Assembly (NCBI GenBank): GCA_029255685.2
Contig: CM055314.2
Span: 42,614,772-42,678,771, forward strand
Direction: 5' to 3'
DNA from: Silene conica
Lineage: Eukaryota > Streptophyta > Magnoliopsida > Caryophyllales > Caryophyllaceae
Length of the DNA: 64,000 nucleotides
Part shown: positions 12,954 to 25,404 of the stretch, one piece after another
Layout of the letters: every line of letters begins with the position of its first letter
Numbering within the stretch: position 1 is the first letter of the stretch
Position numbers and translations under genes: made by a program
Notes under the pieces: generated by a model
Told to the model about the DNA's origin: nothing
Seen by the model: the letters and a program-made list of their open reading frames with translations, nothing else
Database searches by the model: none

Positions 12954-14071
12954 GACTAGGTTGTTTGCATGCTTTCCGTTTACGTTTTTACGGTGTTATT
13001 AGGATAACAAAAATAAAATTGATATTTCGTTTAGTATATGATATGGCCGAAATACATTTAGCATGAATACCTACTGTTTCTAAAATGTTTTTAGAATATT
13101 TGGAATATATTTTGCATAAATATTGGTTATAGGTATGTTAAATCTCGGTTTTATTGATTTTTAATGGTTAAAAATAGTTTATTTTGGGAAAAATAGTTAA
13201 AATCATCTTTTGGCCGAGATATTTCAGTATGTTTTCACATGTATGTACTATGTTATGAATATGAATTTTCGTAAATTATGGACTTATAATACATGGGATA
13301 TGAATTTGACTATAAACATTTATGAGTATGTCACATGCAATATTTAAAATGTATGCTAAATGTATGCAATATTATAGATATTTAATGTAAAAATCGGGTA
13401 ATTAGTGATATTATTTCGACTTTAATAGTTTAAGTTGGAATTTGGCCATAAAAATTTAACACAATGTCATATATATTATTTCGAGCAAGTATAAAAATTT
13501 CGAGATTTTTATCTAATTTTATGCTTGAGAAATAATTTTAAAGGTTAAAATCGTACGATATATGACGAAAATCGTTAAAATTTGCAATAGTTGTTAAAAT
13601 GGCCGGAAAATTTAACCCATATTAGAAATATATGATATGTTCATCACCATAATTTTCTTGGGAGCCAAAAGTTTCTGTTTTATTTAATTTTAATTTGTTG
13701 AAAAGTTGCATTTAAAATTGAATAATAAGAGTCATATTTATTGAAATTTCGGCTAATTGGGCAGTGTGTAATTTATTTTTCTGTCCATTTTATCTTCTTA
13801 AAGTGTTTTGGAAAGTGTAAAAATATTATTAGTATTTTATTTGCATTTATGGATCTAATTATTGAATTTTCCGACCTAAAATGCTCGTTTTACGTCATAT
13901 TTTCGAAATAAATGTTAAAACCGTATAAATACTAATATTTTTAAAGTTCTGAAATTTTAAGAACATTCTAGAATTTTCAAAATTTGAATTTTGAAATTGT
14001 CGACATTTTTAAGACTCTTTTGTTTTTTTTATATTATTTTCCCGAAAAACCGAGTAATACCGAACAATATT

Positions 14072-14111
<40 letters not shown>

Positions 14112-15334
14112 GTTAAGTCATGTTCAAAGTTGAGTAAGACTAATTTTTGACACCTAAAAGAGTTGGGATGACTAACTTAAGAGTGAATTCCGATTCACAT
14201 TATGCATAGTGTTGTTAAACGTTAAAACACGCAATTCCATAAAACCTAGGTATACGATAACTATTTATATAATTGATATTTAATAGGACGATTTGGCTTA
14301 GGGTTTGCATGATAGTTCATATATTCATAAGCATTGCATATTTTAATTATGATTGTCATGATTTTATTTATGTAATTTTGGATTATGTAATTTACTTAGT
14401 ATGGCCTTAGTTTTAAATCGGTATTTCCCGTAATGTAAGGGGTTACCGATTCGAATGTAATTAATGTGAACTCAAATCACTTTATTTATTGTTTTCTATT
14501 TTATAATGTATAAAGTAGACTAGAAAAGTTGTAATTTTTGTAAATCGGAGATCCTTGAAGACGGTGCCATTCGGAAAGGAGTTCCGACCAAGACGGTGTT
14601 TGCCTTGGGAAGCGTGGCTCGTGAAGTTCAAGGGACCAAAGGAGTTGGTTTCCGAATTTTTACTTTTATTATTTCTTTTCTAGGAAAGGCCATACTCGGG
14701 TTTATTTTTATGCTTTTAATTTTGCTTTATATATATGTTTGCATGCATAGCCAAATCGTCATATATCGTGTCATGCATTTTTCGATTTAGTCGACCTAGT
14801 CTATAATTTATCGATAATTCACCGACTTAGTTCACTTAAACAGAGATAGATAATAAAATTTGACTAGATCTCTTACATATGAATATTGAGACTTAGTCTT
14901 ACCAAAAAGTATGGACCCATGAATCCCTTCTTCACAAGAATGTAGGCTCGGCTAAACCGGGGTGCTAAAATTGTCACGTTGGGTAAGTGGGGTAATGAGA
15001 TTACACCTTGAAATTTGGTCGATCTCAACGAAAGTATTCGTAACCGTAGTTGCAATAAGTTCGGGCTAAAGACGATTTTTTTAGAAAATTGTCGACCGAG
15101 AGTTCTAAGGTAGAACCGATTAAAAGGTTAATCCACCAAATTATACCAATGCGGGTTAAATCGGCTACACCGTGCCCGAATTAGTATGGGTTTGGGTCTC
15201 GGGATTGTTTACTTAATTGGGTAAGAGATCATTAAGTAAATAGACTAAACTTGTTTAAAATCATTTACGAGTTTTGAAAATGACGTTGTTTTAATTCCTT
15301 CATTTTTATTGTAGTTTAATTTTCAACATCGAAA
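12954..15334 (+). other. Element G untranslated leader
   Basis: About 2.4 kb between primer site and gag without a convincing frame. It holds a repeat of LTR sequence (about 13200-13370) and an AT microsatellite. The 14540-15250 part matches the reverse complement of the leader of element H (for example the TTACTTAATTGGGTAAGAG stretch near 15210). Long leaders are usual in this lineage. Confidence 0.65.
14074..14109. repeat. (AT)n microsatellite
   Basis: About 17 uninterrupted AT dinucleotides in the leader of element G. Confidence 0.95.
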
Positions 15335-16255
15335 ATGGCAACCAACGCTCCACCTCTCACTAACGTTTCATGGCTTCGATCCTTTATGGATCGTTGCAAA
15401 CTCGATAAGCATGGTTCCAATTTTAAGGATTCGGATGCGCAATTACTTTTGGCCGCCCAAGGTGACGATAAGACTCGTTACCTATCTGAAGCCGCTCCGA
15501 CCGCTCGTTCCTCGGTCCAAACTCGTGAGGCCTATGAAGCCTACATGAAAGAGTCCTCCGCTCTTAAAATTGTGCTCATCTTCTCCATGGAGCCGGATCT
15601 CCAAAGGAGTATGATCAAGTTGACCACATCTTATCAGATATACACCAAGCTTGCGACAATGTTTTCGCAAACTCCAAGGGTGATTTAATATGAGGCGACT
15701 TCCGCCTTCTTCGACATTAGCTTGAAGGAAGGACAAAAGATAAGCCCTCATGTGCTCAAACTCGTTGAGCTCGTGGAAACTCTAAAAGTGCAAGGGGTTG
15801 ATGTTCCCGACTCTCTCATCATTGACCGAGTTCTTCACTCGCTCAATAAGGTGAAATCGTATGCACAATTCCGGGTGAATTTTAATATGCGAAATCAAGA
15901 GACCACAGTGGATGAATTGCATAAGATGCTCGTCCAAGCCGAGAGGAATATGGGACATCATGAAAGTTTCACTAAGGATGTTTTAAACATCGAAAAGAAA
16001 GGGAAAGCGAGCTTCAAGAAGAATGCCTTCAAAGGCAAGGGCAAGAAAACGTTCAAGCCCAAACCGACCAAAGAAAAGTCCTTTTCGAAAGGCGCTTCCA
16101 CCTCGTCTTCAAAATCCGAAGACAAGTGCCATTATTGCACGAGGATCGGTCAATGGAAGCGAAATTGCCCCAAATACCTAAGCGATCTCAAAAATGGGAA
16201 AGCAACCGCCGTAGGTAATAATTCTCGTTTAAATTCATGTCATTTATCAACTTAA
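15335..16255 (+). pseudogene. Element G gag region (copia nucleocapsid)
   Basis: The N-terminal part (SWLRSFMDRCKLDKHGSNF) resembles the gag of element D, which has a similar SWLKAFMD...NDGSNF start. A CCHC zinc knuckle, CHYC...GQWKRNCPKYL, lies near the C-terminus after a Lys-rich stretch. This fits the capsid and nucleocapsid role of retrotransposon gag, packaging RNA in cytoplasmic particles. The region is broken. Nothing after it looks like protease or pol. Confidence 0.8.
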
Positions 16256-18610
16256 GTATAGTGATACAAATTTGTTGATATTTACCCCTCTTTAATTGTT
16301 TTAAAGGGCCATCTCCTAATGATAAGGGCAAGGAGAAGGAAGCATGAAGTTCCTTACTTGGATGACTATGGTAGCATCCAATTGATCGAAGACTTGAAGA
16401 GCTAGGCTCTAATTTTCATATTGTCTTCTTTCATATTTTGCATTTTATTTATGAAACAATTTACTTTCTTGTAAGACAAGGATTCGAATCCTAAAACAAT
16501 GGTTGTAATTTTGGATATTAGTGACTTGGTTTTCAACCCAAGTCACTACTTTTGTTCTTAATCAATTACTTGATTTCTAAAATAAATTGCATACCCTGTT
16601 AAAACATGAATAATAGTGATCTTGTGACGCGATAAACATTGATACGATCAATATAATATAATCAATGTGTTGATTAAAACGGAGAACTAAACCTCATGAG
16701 ATACTTTCAATCAAAATGAGACATCATCAGTTCATTATAAGATTTTCATTTTAAGTGAAAATGAGAATGAGTTCAACACATCTATATAACTTTTCAATCA
16801 TTCAAATGCATTGGTTTAATCGAAAATAGCTATCCTTATACGAATAAAGGTTATTGTTAAAAGGATAGAGTGGGAGAAAGATTTTCGCCCGCAAACCAAT
16901 GATATAAATGTAGGTTCTTAGAGAAGAATCCCACAAGGGAGTCTTAAGAAGAACCCTAAATGAAGAAACAAAGAAACTACGAGAGGACACTGAAGAAACT
17001 ACGGGAGGACACTAGAGGAAATGTTCCTTATGTTCATTGTTTCAAAGAGAGGAGACATGAAACCCCGTATGAAATCGGAAGGAAATCGGTTCCTTGAAAT
17101 AATGATATTCTCAAAATTATAAGATAAAAGAGAAGAAATCATCTCAGTTCCCTCGATAGTAGTATATGTTATATCGAAAAGTGATGTTTGGAATTCATGT
17201 GATGTCGATTGAATAAAGGTAGATCACTATAGGGATAGTGATAGTGATAATGATTCAAGTGATAAATAAAGATTTACATGCGAGAAATGAAAGGTTCATT
17301 TAAGAGATCAAGTGATATTGTTTTTAGTGGGAGCAATATTCATTAAAGAATTGAACCTACCATTTAGAGAGGATGGGTGATTCTTTAAAGTGTAAAGAAT
17401 AAGAGGTTTTCAATTCTAGATGAACAAATACTTTATATCATAAGATGATGTAGCTTTACGGGAAGGTTTATTATATTGATAATAAAAGGTCGCCCATTAG
17501 AAATCAAAATGGTTAGATATGAATAACCTTGATGAAATAGCCAAGATGTTTGAAAATAGGAAGAGTGATGAAATCATTAATAACTACAATATAGATTTTA
17601 GCACATGAGTGACTAGATAATTTCGAGTGATTCTTTAATCCCTCTAGTATATCCATACGTCACGAGTTATAAGATAACAATGGGAGCTTCTCTCAGGAAA
17701 GGAACCTCAAGATCTAGAATGGGTTCTAGATGTGTGCTCAAATCAGATCATATTATGTGAGATAATATGAGTCGGAAGGAGACCAAAATTCGTAAGTTTT
17801 GCAATCATGAATAAAAGGTTTATTCGCAAAACACTAATACAAATAAATGATCGTGCATCAAATGCAATGAAATAGTATTGACTATTTTTGCATGACAATG
17901 TCATTTGAGTTATAATTAACTCAAGATAAAAGGATACTTTGTCAAAATCCAAATGGGTTGTAAGAGACAATATTGAACCCCATAAAGTGAACTGGATTGA
18001 CTTAGTATAGCCCCTAGCCGCTTATATGAGGTGACATCTCAAAGCGACTAGAATGTGAGGCGACTGATGGCAAGTTCAAGTGCCATAGAGTCATCTGTGA
18101 TGACTAGTCGATCACATAGGCAGACTGCAAGAGATACTCTGTCGGGCAATGTGACCGCTTATAGAGTTCTGGAAATTTTATAATAGCCAGGTCGTGGCGA
18201 GAGCTGCTATAGTATTCTTATGAGTCAATTCTTAGACTAAAGACTACTCTCCCAAGATGGTACAGTTTTGACATAACCTTGATCCATTCTCTACGACTTT
18301 TCGTAACTGGAGTCAAATGGGATTGCTTTGGGTTGTGACTGACTGCGACTAGTTGAAGGAAGTAGTGCAATAGAAATTGTCCACCCCTTGTCACGGTTGT
18401 TCAAATCTCAAGGCCACTCGAGGAGAAGTTAACTGGAAATGCGTGGCCACGCTCGGAAGGTATCTATGGTAGATAATTCCGGTCAAACAGTTATTCTCCA
18501 GATCGAGGAAACCATTGATGATATGATCAAATGCAAGCACGAGAGAGAAATCTTGCATTGAGTGGGAGATTGTAATAGGGCAAGAGAATTGATGACGCAC
18601 ACTTGTCGAG
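16256..18610 (+). other. Element G 3' non-coding tail
   Basis: About 2.35 kb without a pol domain. The last 600 bp (TCATCTGTGATGACTAGTCG near 18091, GGTCGTGGCGAG near 18190, CTATAGTATTC) have a loose counterpart in the 3' tail of element D read on the minus strand. A conserved non-coding tail may be a family trait of these copia elements. Confidence 0.55.
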
Positions 18611-18624
18611 GACAAGTGGGAGAT
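18611..18624 (+). other. Element G polypurine tract
   Basis: GACAAGTGGGAGAT directly precedes the LTR start TGTTGGGAAATG. The same AAGTGGGAG core is the tract of element D. Confidence 0.75.
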
Positions 18625-18875
18625 TGTTGGGAAATGTGTCCTCAACTATAGTGCGATCATGTAATTAAATCTCATGACGAGAATACGCAAGGGATGATAC
18701 GAAATATATTAGTCAACTGACCAACATTAATCGCTAATGATTGGCTAGCTAGAGTTTGACATTACTGTCGTATGACGGTGGTGGTCAGTTGATCCCTTTA
18801 GGTCACACCTTTAGGACAATTCCCTTAATTGATAAAGTGACCAAATGTATATTGATACGATTTGATCATATTCCT
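18625..18875 (+). repeat. Element G 3' LTR, partial
   Basis: Matches 11448-11699 with few differences and stops at ATATTCCT. From 18876 the sequence is pol of element H on the opposite strand. Confidence 0.85.
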
Positions 18876-21414
18876 GGGATTGAATTGACAAATCCAGCCT
18901 GGGATTTAAAATCGTCTTTATCTGTTTGGAAGCTTGCATCTGTGTAACCCTTTACACACAAATCTTCTTCGCCTCCAAACACTAAAAATGAATCCTTAGT
19001 TCTTCTTAAGTACTTAAAGATATTCTTGACTGCAATCCAGTGACTTTGACCTGGATTCTCTTGATATCTACTAGTCATGCTTAAGGAATATGAGACATCT
19101 GGACGAGTGCATATCATGGCATACATGATAGATCCCACGGCAGAAGCATAAGGGATCATTTTCATGCGTTCAACATCTTTGGGCTCCGTGGGAGATTGAG
19201 ATTTTCTCAATGTAATTCCACTTCCCATTGGGATAAACCCTCTCTTGGAATTTCCCATGTTGAACCGTCGTAGAATCTTATCGATATAAGATTCTTGACT
19301 TAGTGCCAATATCCTCTTGGACCTATCTCTATAGATCCGGATACCTAATATGTATTGTGCATTTCCTAGATCTTTCATCTGAAAATGGTTACCTTACCAT
19401 CCTTTAACTGATGAAAGCATTGGAACAAAATTAGGAATACAACATTTCTCCCACTGAATTTCATATATAGACAAGGTTCCTCGACACTTCGAGTGAAACC
19501 ATTCTCTTTTATGACTTAATTGAAGCGATGATTCCAACTCCTGGATGCTTGCTTAAGACTATAAATGGATCTCTTAAGTTTGCATGCCTTGTTAGGATTT
19601 TTAGGATCTTCAAAACCCTCTGATTGTATCATATACACATCCTCCTTTAAATGCCCATTTTAGAAGGCGATTTTGACGTCCATTTCCCACACTTCATAGT
19701 CATGAAATGCGGCAATCGCTAACATTATCCTAATGGATCTTAGCATGGCTACCGGAGCAATGGTTTCATCATAATGAAGACCTTGAACTTGGGAAAACCC
19801 TTTAGCTACTAGCCTAGCTTTATAGACATCATCATGTCCTTCTATGCCATTCTTCACCTTGAAGATCCACTTGCATTGGAGAGGTCTCATCTCTTTAGTC
19901 AAGTCTACCAAGTCCCATACTTGATTTTGATGCATAGAATCCATCTCGGATATCATGGCCTCTTGCCATTTGGCGGAGTCGAGACTAGAGATTGCAGCTT
20001 TGTTAGTGGTAGGCTCATCACTTTCCAAAAGTAATACATCTAGGCTACCATCTTCCTCAATTAATCCAACATACCTATCTGGTTGATGTGGAATCCTACT
20101 CGACCTCCTAGGTTGAATAGGAACCAAAGTAGAAGAAGAAGGAACATCTTGGTCTGTGTCAGCTTCAGTTTGTGGCTCTTGAACTTCTCGAACTTCATTA
20201 AGTTCAAAATTTCTCCCACTCTGTCTTTTAGAAATAAATTCCTTTTCTAAAAAGACAGCCTCAGAAGACACAAACACTTTGTTTTCTTGAGGTTTGTAAA
20301 AGTGGTAACCACGTGAGGTGGTTGGATAACCAACAAAAATGCAATTTTCAGATCGTGGAGCGAGTTTGTCATCGGTCTTTACCCTGACATAAGCCTCACA
20401 TCCCCATATCTTCATATAGGATAAGTTAGGAACCTTTCCCTTCCACATCTCATATGGAGTCTTAGTGGTCTCTTTCGTCGGACTATTGTTCAACGATTTG
20501 ATGGCGGTGAGGATCGCAAATCCCCAAAATGAATCAGGTAAGTCTGTTTGCCTCATCATCGATCGGACCATATCCAATAAGGTTCGATTCCTCCTTTCTG
20601 CCACACCATTAAGTTGTGGCGTTCCCGGAGGTGAAAGTTGTGACACAGTGGCTCAATCTTTCTGTCGAGTTGGTTTTCTACTTCATTTTGATATTCTTTA
20701 AATTTCTTGAATGCTTCACTCTTATATGTCATTAAGTAGATATACCCATATCTACTTAAATCATCGGTGAAGGTAATGAAATAGTCATAATTGCCCCTAG
20801 CGGTGATTGTTAGTGGTCCACATACATCCGTATGTATGAGCCCTAACAATTCACTAGGTCGTGTTCCTTTACCACTAAAGGGATTACGAGTCATCTTTCC
20901 TAGAAGACAAGCTTCTCATGTACCATATGATTCATATTCAAATGGTTTAATTATATTGGTCTTTACCAATCTTTTGATGCGATTCTCATTTATATGACCA
21001 AGTCGACAATGCCAAATATACGATTCATTTGGGTCATTTGTTTTTATCCTTTTGTTTTGTATGTTATAGACATCTTGAGACGAGTCCGAAATTTCCAAAA
21101 CATAGATTCCATTAACTGATGTAGCATGCCCAACAACCATGTCATTTTTAGAAATTACACAACGATTGTTCTTAATGGAAAAACTATATCCTTCAATGTC
21201 TTACATTGCAACAGAAATAATGTTTTTGGAAAGAGACGGTACAAAATAACAATTATTTAATAACTCGTATCCACTTGAGAAGGCAAGAGTGCAAGTTCCT
21301 TTTGAAGTGGCCGCTACCCGAGCTCCATTTCCTAGTCGGAGATCCATATCACCCTTGTCTACTTGCTCCACTTCTCTTAAACCCTGCAAACGATTACAAA
21401 GGTGAGAACCACAA
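18876..21414 (-). pseudogene. Element H pol region (protease to RNase H)
   Basis: Read on the minus strand, a protease-like CGSHLCN motif is followed by an integrase core (HTDVCGP, DDLSRYGYIYLM, GTPQLNGVAERRNRT), an RT N-terminal part (KWIFKVKNG, ARLVAKGFSQ, WEMDVK) and an RNase H part (GSIMYAMICTRPDVSYSLS, GYTDASFQTD). The order integrase before RT marks Ty1/copia. The region carries several breaks and looks inactive. Confidence 0.82.
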
Positions 21415-21888
21415 CTACTGTCCGTCCAATACCCATGTTGTGTTGGATGCAAAATTAATATCAATAACAAAAATTTCATATTTGGAATTACCTAACGGAA
21501 TTACAAGACCTTCTTGAATGTGTCGTAAGTACTTAGAACAATTCCTCTTCCAATGGCCCATGACACTACAATAGTGGCATCGCCCCTTTTGTAACTTTCT
21601 TTTCTTCTTCTTTATCTTTGCAAGACTCTTCTTGCTACAACTCCCACTAGCTTCATCATAAGCTCTTTCTTTCAAGTATAAGGCATCCAATTCTTCGTTT
21701 AGCTCATCAATATAAGCCGTGTCAAGAAGTGGACCTTTGGGAGGTGGGAGAGAAGTAATAAAGTTAACTTTGCCATCCGGACCCGTTCCGAAATGAACTT
21801 CTCTAGTAGTATCAATGTTGTTTTGGTTGCAAACATCGTCAAAAACATTGTGACAAGAATCAATAGTGATAGGGTTGAATGAATCCAT
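21415..21888 (-). pseudogene. Element H gag region with zinc knuckle
   Basis: Starts MDSFNPITIDS and ends in a CCHC knuckle, CHYCSVMGHWKRNCSKYL, very like that of G. A Lys-rich run precedes the knuckle. Compared with the gag of D the capsid part is much shorter, so most of the usual gag is not recognisable. Confidence 0.72.
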
Positions 21889-23653
21889 TGCGATTAAGTA
21901 ACTACAAAACGGAAATGAAAGAAAAATTAACGTTCATCATTATAAATACTTGTTAAACATTTTTAAACAAGCTTTGAATTTACTTAATGATCTCTTACAC
22001 AATTAAGTAAATGCTCCCGAGATCCAAATCCATATCAACTAGGGCACGGTATAGCCGATTCATCCCTTGTTAACATAACTCGGTAGATTAACACTTAATC
22101 GATTCTACATTAGAACTCTCGATCGATAAAATTACATTATTTTGTATCTTTAGCCCGAACTTATTGCAACTACGGTTACGAATACTTTCGATGAGATCAA
22201 CCAAATACTACGAGTGTAATCTTATTACCCCACTTACCCAACGTAACAATTTTAGCATCTTGGTGTAGCCGAGCCCACTCTCTTGCGAAGAAGAAATTCA
22301 TGAGTTCTTTTCTTTGGTAAGGCTAAGTCTCATTATTTAATACGTAAGATATCTTATCAAAAATTAGCTATCCCTTTTTAGTGAACTAATTAGGTGAATT
22401 ATGGATAATTAAATGATGCGTTGAAGACTCGATACTCGATATGCATGACATGTTAATGGAGATTTGGCTATGCATGCAACATATAAAAAACAAAACAAAG
22501 CGAAATAATAAAAGTTCTAGTATGGCCTTTCCTAAAGAAAATAAATAAAATTACAGTTCGGAAACCAACTCCTCGGTCCCTAGGGCTTCTCGGCAAACAC
22601 CTTGAGGAACACCGTCTTGGACTCCTTCCGGGAATGCAACGCCTTGGGAACTCCGAATTACAAATATTACAATCTTTATTCTATCTACTTTATTCAATAT
22701 AAAATATAAATAAATACAATAGGGTGATTCGAGATCACAAATTACAACCGAATAAATAATCCCTTACATTACAGGAATTACCGATTAACTAAGGCCATAC
22801 TAGAATAATTACATAATTCAAAATTATACAATAAAATATGACATTCATACGAAAAACGCAGCAATATAAATGTTATGTAATATGTTCATTTTAATGCCAA
22901 ATCGCCCTAATTATATATTAGGTCAACAATAAACCGGTTTTATGAGATTTTGCAACTTTTAACCCTTTCAAAATGCATAAATTAAAACATAAATTAACTT
23001 ATGTTCTAAATAATATGCTAACACATTTTAGTATTCAAAATTAGTCATTAATAATTTTGATTATAATTAACCCTTTAATTATTATTATTGTTCAAATAGG
23101 CCTTGATTTACATAAGTTTTACGTAATAAATCCAAATAAATTACAATAATTTTGGAAATTTGGATTTTAATTTCATGAACATTCTGAAATATTACTTTAA
23201 TATTTATAATGTCAAAATTTTGGTCTAAATTTTTGAAATATAATTCGAAATATCATATATTATTAACCAAAATTGCCTCTAAATACGGTTTTTATCAATA
23301 AAATCGTAAAACATCCTATACAACTTTAATTTGTACCAAATTTTACATACAATAATTAAAATAAATATGCGAGGTCGTGTAGAAAAATCAAGGTCAGAAA
23401 CTTTTTCTATCTATTTTAACCGTTTTAACCGATTTAGTCATAAAAATACATATAAAATGATTAAAAAAAAATTATACAATGAACAATATTAATCTCATAA
23501 ATTATCAAAATAACCTAAAATTAATTTAGGACCAGATTTATATAACATGCCAAAAAGTCGAGTGATGTATCTTATATATCTCGAAAATAATAGTTTTATT
23601 TTAAGTCTCAAAACTCGGAAAAACAATAACCGATTAAGCATGCAACAGCCTTT
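21889..23653 (-). other. Element H untranslated leader
   Basis: About 1.8 kb of AT-rich sequence with no frame. It is homologous in reverse complement to the leader of G: the GAACACCGTCTTGGACTCC block near 22607 and the GGGCACGGTATAGCCGATT block near 22042 both have partners at 14550-15180. Confidence 0.65.
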
Positions 23654-23667
23654 GCTCTGATACCAAT
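23654..23667 (-). other. Element H primer binding site (tRNA-Met type)
   Basis: Reverse complement reads ATTGGTATCAGAGC, directly next to the LTR terminus at 23668, the same site as in G. Confidence 0.85.
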
Positions 23668-24935
23668 TGTAGGGTTATAAACCTATTTAAAGTCATACTC
23701 AAGAGTTTATCTTATTAACTTAAGATCTTATGCATGCTCAACTTGAATAAAACGAGATTAAGAGAGAAAACATTCACCCTTACATTGCTATATTTCGGCT
23801 ATATAGGGCACAAGTGAAGACTCTTTCTTTACTTGTTCTTGAGCTAATAACACGGGATGATCCTCGTTGAGCCTTCAAAGAGATGACGTCCAAAAGATGA
23901 ACACCAAGACACACTACACTCAATGAACTTGTATTTGTTTTTGGTAGAAATCTTAATACAAAATGCTAGTAGAATAATATGGAGGTTCACGGTTTTGGTA
24001 GGAGAAAATGGAGCTTATTTTTCTCTCTAAAGCAAAACCCTAATGCTCATACAAGAATGAATGAGATGAGGGAACAAACCTTTCTTTTGTTCTCCTCAAG
24101 GGTGAGGCTGGATGGGTTGGGGTAGGGTGCCCAATGGATGGGCACCTCAATACTCACAATTGTCCCCACTCAACCCTTAGCATTAATAAGATGTTTCAAC
24201 ACCATATTAACACATAATCTGTAAATGTTGTAAAATTGTCTAAGATAATGTAAGTGTCACACGGTCCATCTTATGAAATGGACTCACGCATAACTTACGT
24301 AGAAACATAAACATTACTTCGACGATTTTATATTTTATGATTTATGTAGTTTAACATTTAAACAATTAATCATAAAATTAGTAATCTAAAATTACTAACA
24401 TCCATTAATCTATTTCCGGTCACAACAATTGTATTTGAAAATTATTCATTCAATTAAATATGTTTCATAAACATACTTATATTGGTGACAACATTTTATT
24501 CACTGAAATAATTATAACTTATAATCTTATTATAATTTTTCCCTTCATATAATTTGTAAACTAGAAATGAACTGACTCGTATCAATATACAGTTCTTTCA
24601 TTTATCATCGAGAGAGTTGTCCTATAGGTGTGACCTAAAGGGATCAACTGGTCACCACCGTCATTACAACAGTAATGTCAAACTCTAGCAAGCCAATCAT
24701 TACCGATTAATGTTGACCAGTTGACTTATGATAAAGAATCATCCCATGAATATTCTTTTACAGAGATTTGTCAATTAATTATATCGCTTACGTGATCACA
24801 CTATTGTGGAGGACACTTACTCCAACAAAATGTTGATTAGTCAACTTTAAAAAAAAGTAACACTCCCAATTGTGTTTCATTCAAATGAGTTTTAATTATG
24901 TCAACACATTATAGTCGAGGACACTTCCTCCAACA
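23668..24935 (-). repeat. Element H 5' LTR
   Basis: Read on the minus strand the LTR ends GGTTTATAACCCTACA at 23668. Two start-like motifs exist at its other edge: TGTTGGAGTAAG at 24827 and TGTTGGAGGAAG at 24935. I take 24935 because LINE sequence begins right after it. No second LTR is present to test this, and 24827 remains possible. Confidence 0.7.
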
Positions 24936-25400
24936 GGTTTTACTATAAGTGGCTTATTGTCAAACATATGGTATCCAGGAGCAAGTACTGCATCTTTGTC
25001 CTTCATTTCAGAAAATCGTAAAAGAAAAACTCCATTTGGGAGAAAGGAAATTTTATCTACTCCATAATGTTTCCATATACGATGAATAAAACCTTCTAAA
25101 ACATCCCATTGGGGGATTGGCCCCTAAAACAAAACAATACACAGATTGATTCCAATATGCTACTTCTTCCCGGACATCATCAGCCGAGAATTGGATCATG
25201 TCATCCTGTGAAGGCTCCTCTAAAGGGGTTACCTCTGTCACAGGGGTTGAAACAGGGGTAGAGGTTGGGACTTGAGATGCTTTCATTGCAGAGCGCTTAC
25301 CTCGTTTTGTAACCTATGGAATATTAGAATCAAGGTCTTCTTCATCTTCATAGGATAAGCCAGGGATTCCATTGATTTCATGCATAGGTTTTGAACGTAA
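24936..25400 (-). pseudogene. LINE (L1-type) ORF1 fragment, DUF4283-like
   Basis: On the minus strand, an acidic leader and a Thr/Pro/Val-rich linker precede EVAYWNQSVYCFVLGANPP. After a +1/-1 frame change near 25105, the sequence continues as HRIWKHYGV, LPNGVFLLRF and FDNKPLIVKP. These are the usual landmarks of the DUF4283 RNA-binding domain of plant LINE ORF1 proteins. An in-frame stop also lies before MKASQVPTS at about 25310. No zinc knuckle, endonuclease or RT adjoins it. Element H cuts it on the left and gypsy element I begins on the right. A host DUF4283 zinc-knuckle gene is the alternative. Confidence 0.72.
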
Positions 25401-25404
25401 CACA

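Larger units (their letters stand above)
11448..18875 (+). mobile_element. Element G: gag-only Ty1/copia element
   Basis: A plus-strand element with LTR start TGTTGGGAAATGTG at 11448, a primer site at 12941, a gag region at 15335-16255, a polypurine tract at 18611 and the start of a second LTR at 18625. No protease, integrase or RT motif is visible in its 5.7-kb interior. The LTR, leader and gag resemble elements H and D, which match the Angela/BARE-1 lineage. This fits the gag-bearing non-autonomous class called TR-GAG. It is a broken fossil: the second LTR is only partly present, and a target duplication cannot be tested. Confidence 0.78.
18876..24935 (-). mobile_element. Element H: Ty1/copia element, Angela/BARE-like
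   Basis: Minus-strand copia element with one LTR at its 5' (right) end, primer site, leader, gag and pol parts in copia order (protease, integrase, RT, RNase H). Motifs such as HTDVCGPLTI, GTPQLNGVAERRNRT and ARLVAKGFSQ fit the Angela/BARE-1 lineage. Its distal end and second LTR are absent where it meets element G. It is clearly broken, with several breaks, and is a fossil. It could be a somewhat older relative of D. Confidence 0.8.

Noticed and set aside
16470-16510. B-box like GGATTCGAATCC in the G tail
   Set aside because: No A box upstream; palindromic word alone is not evidence of a pol III gene.
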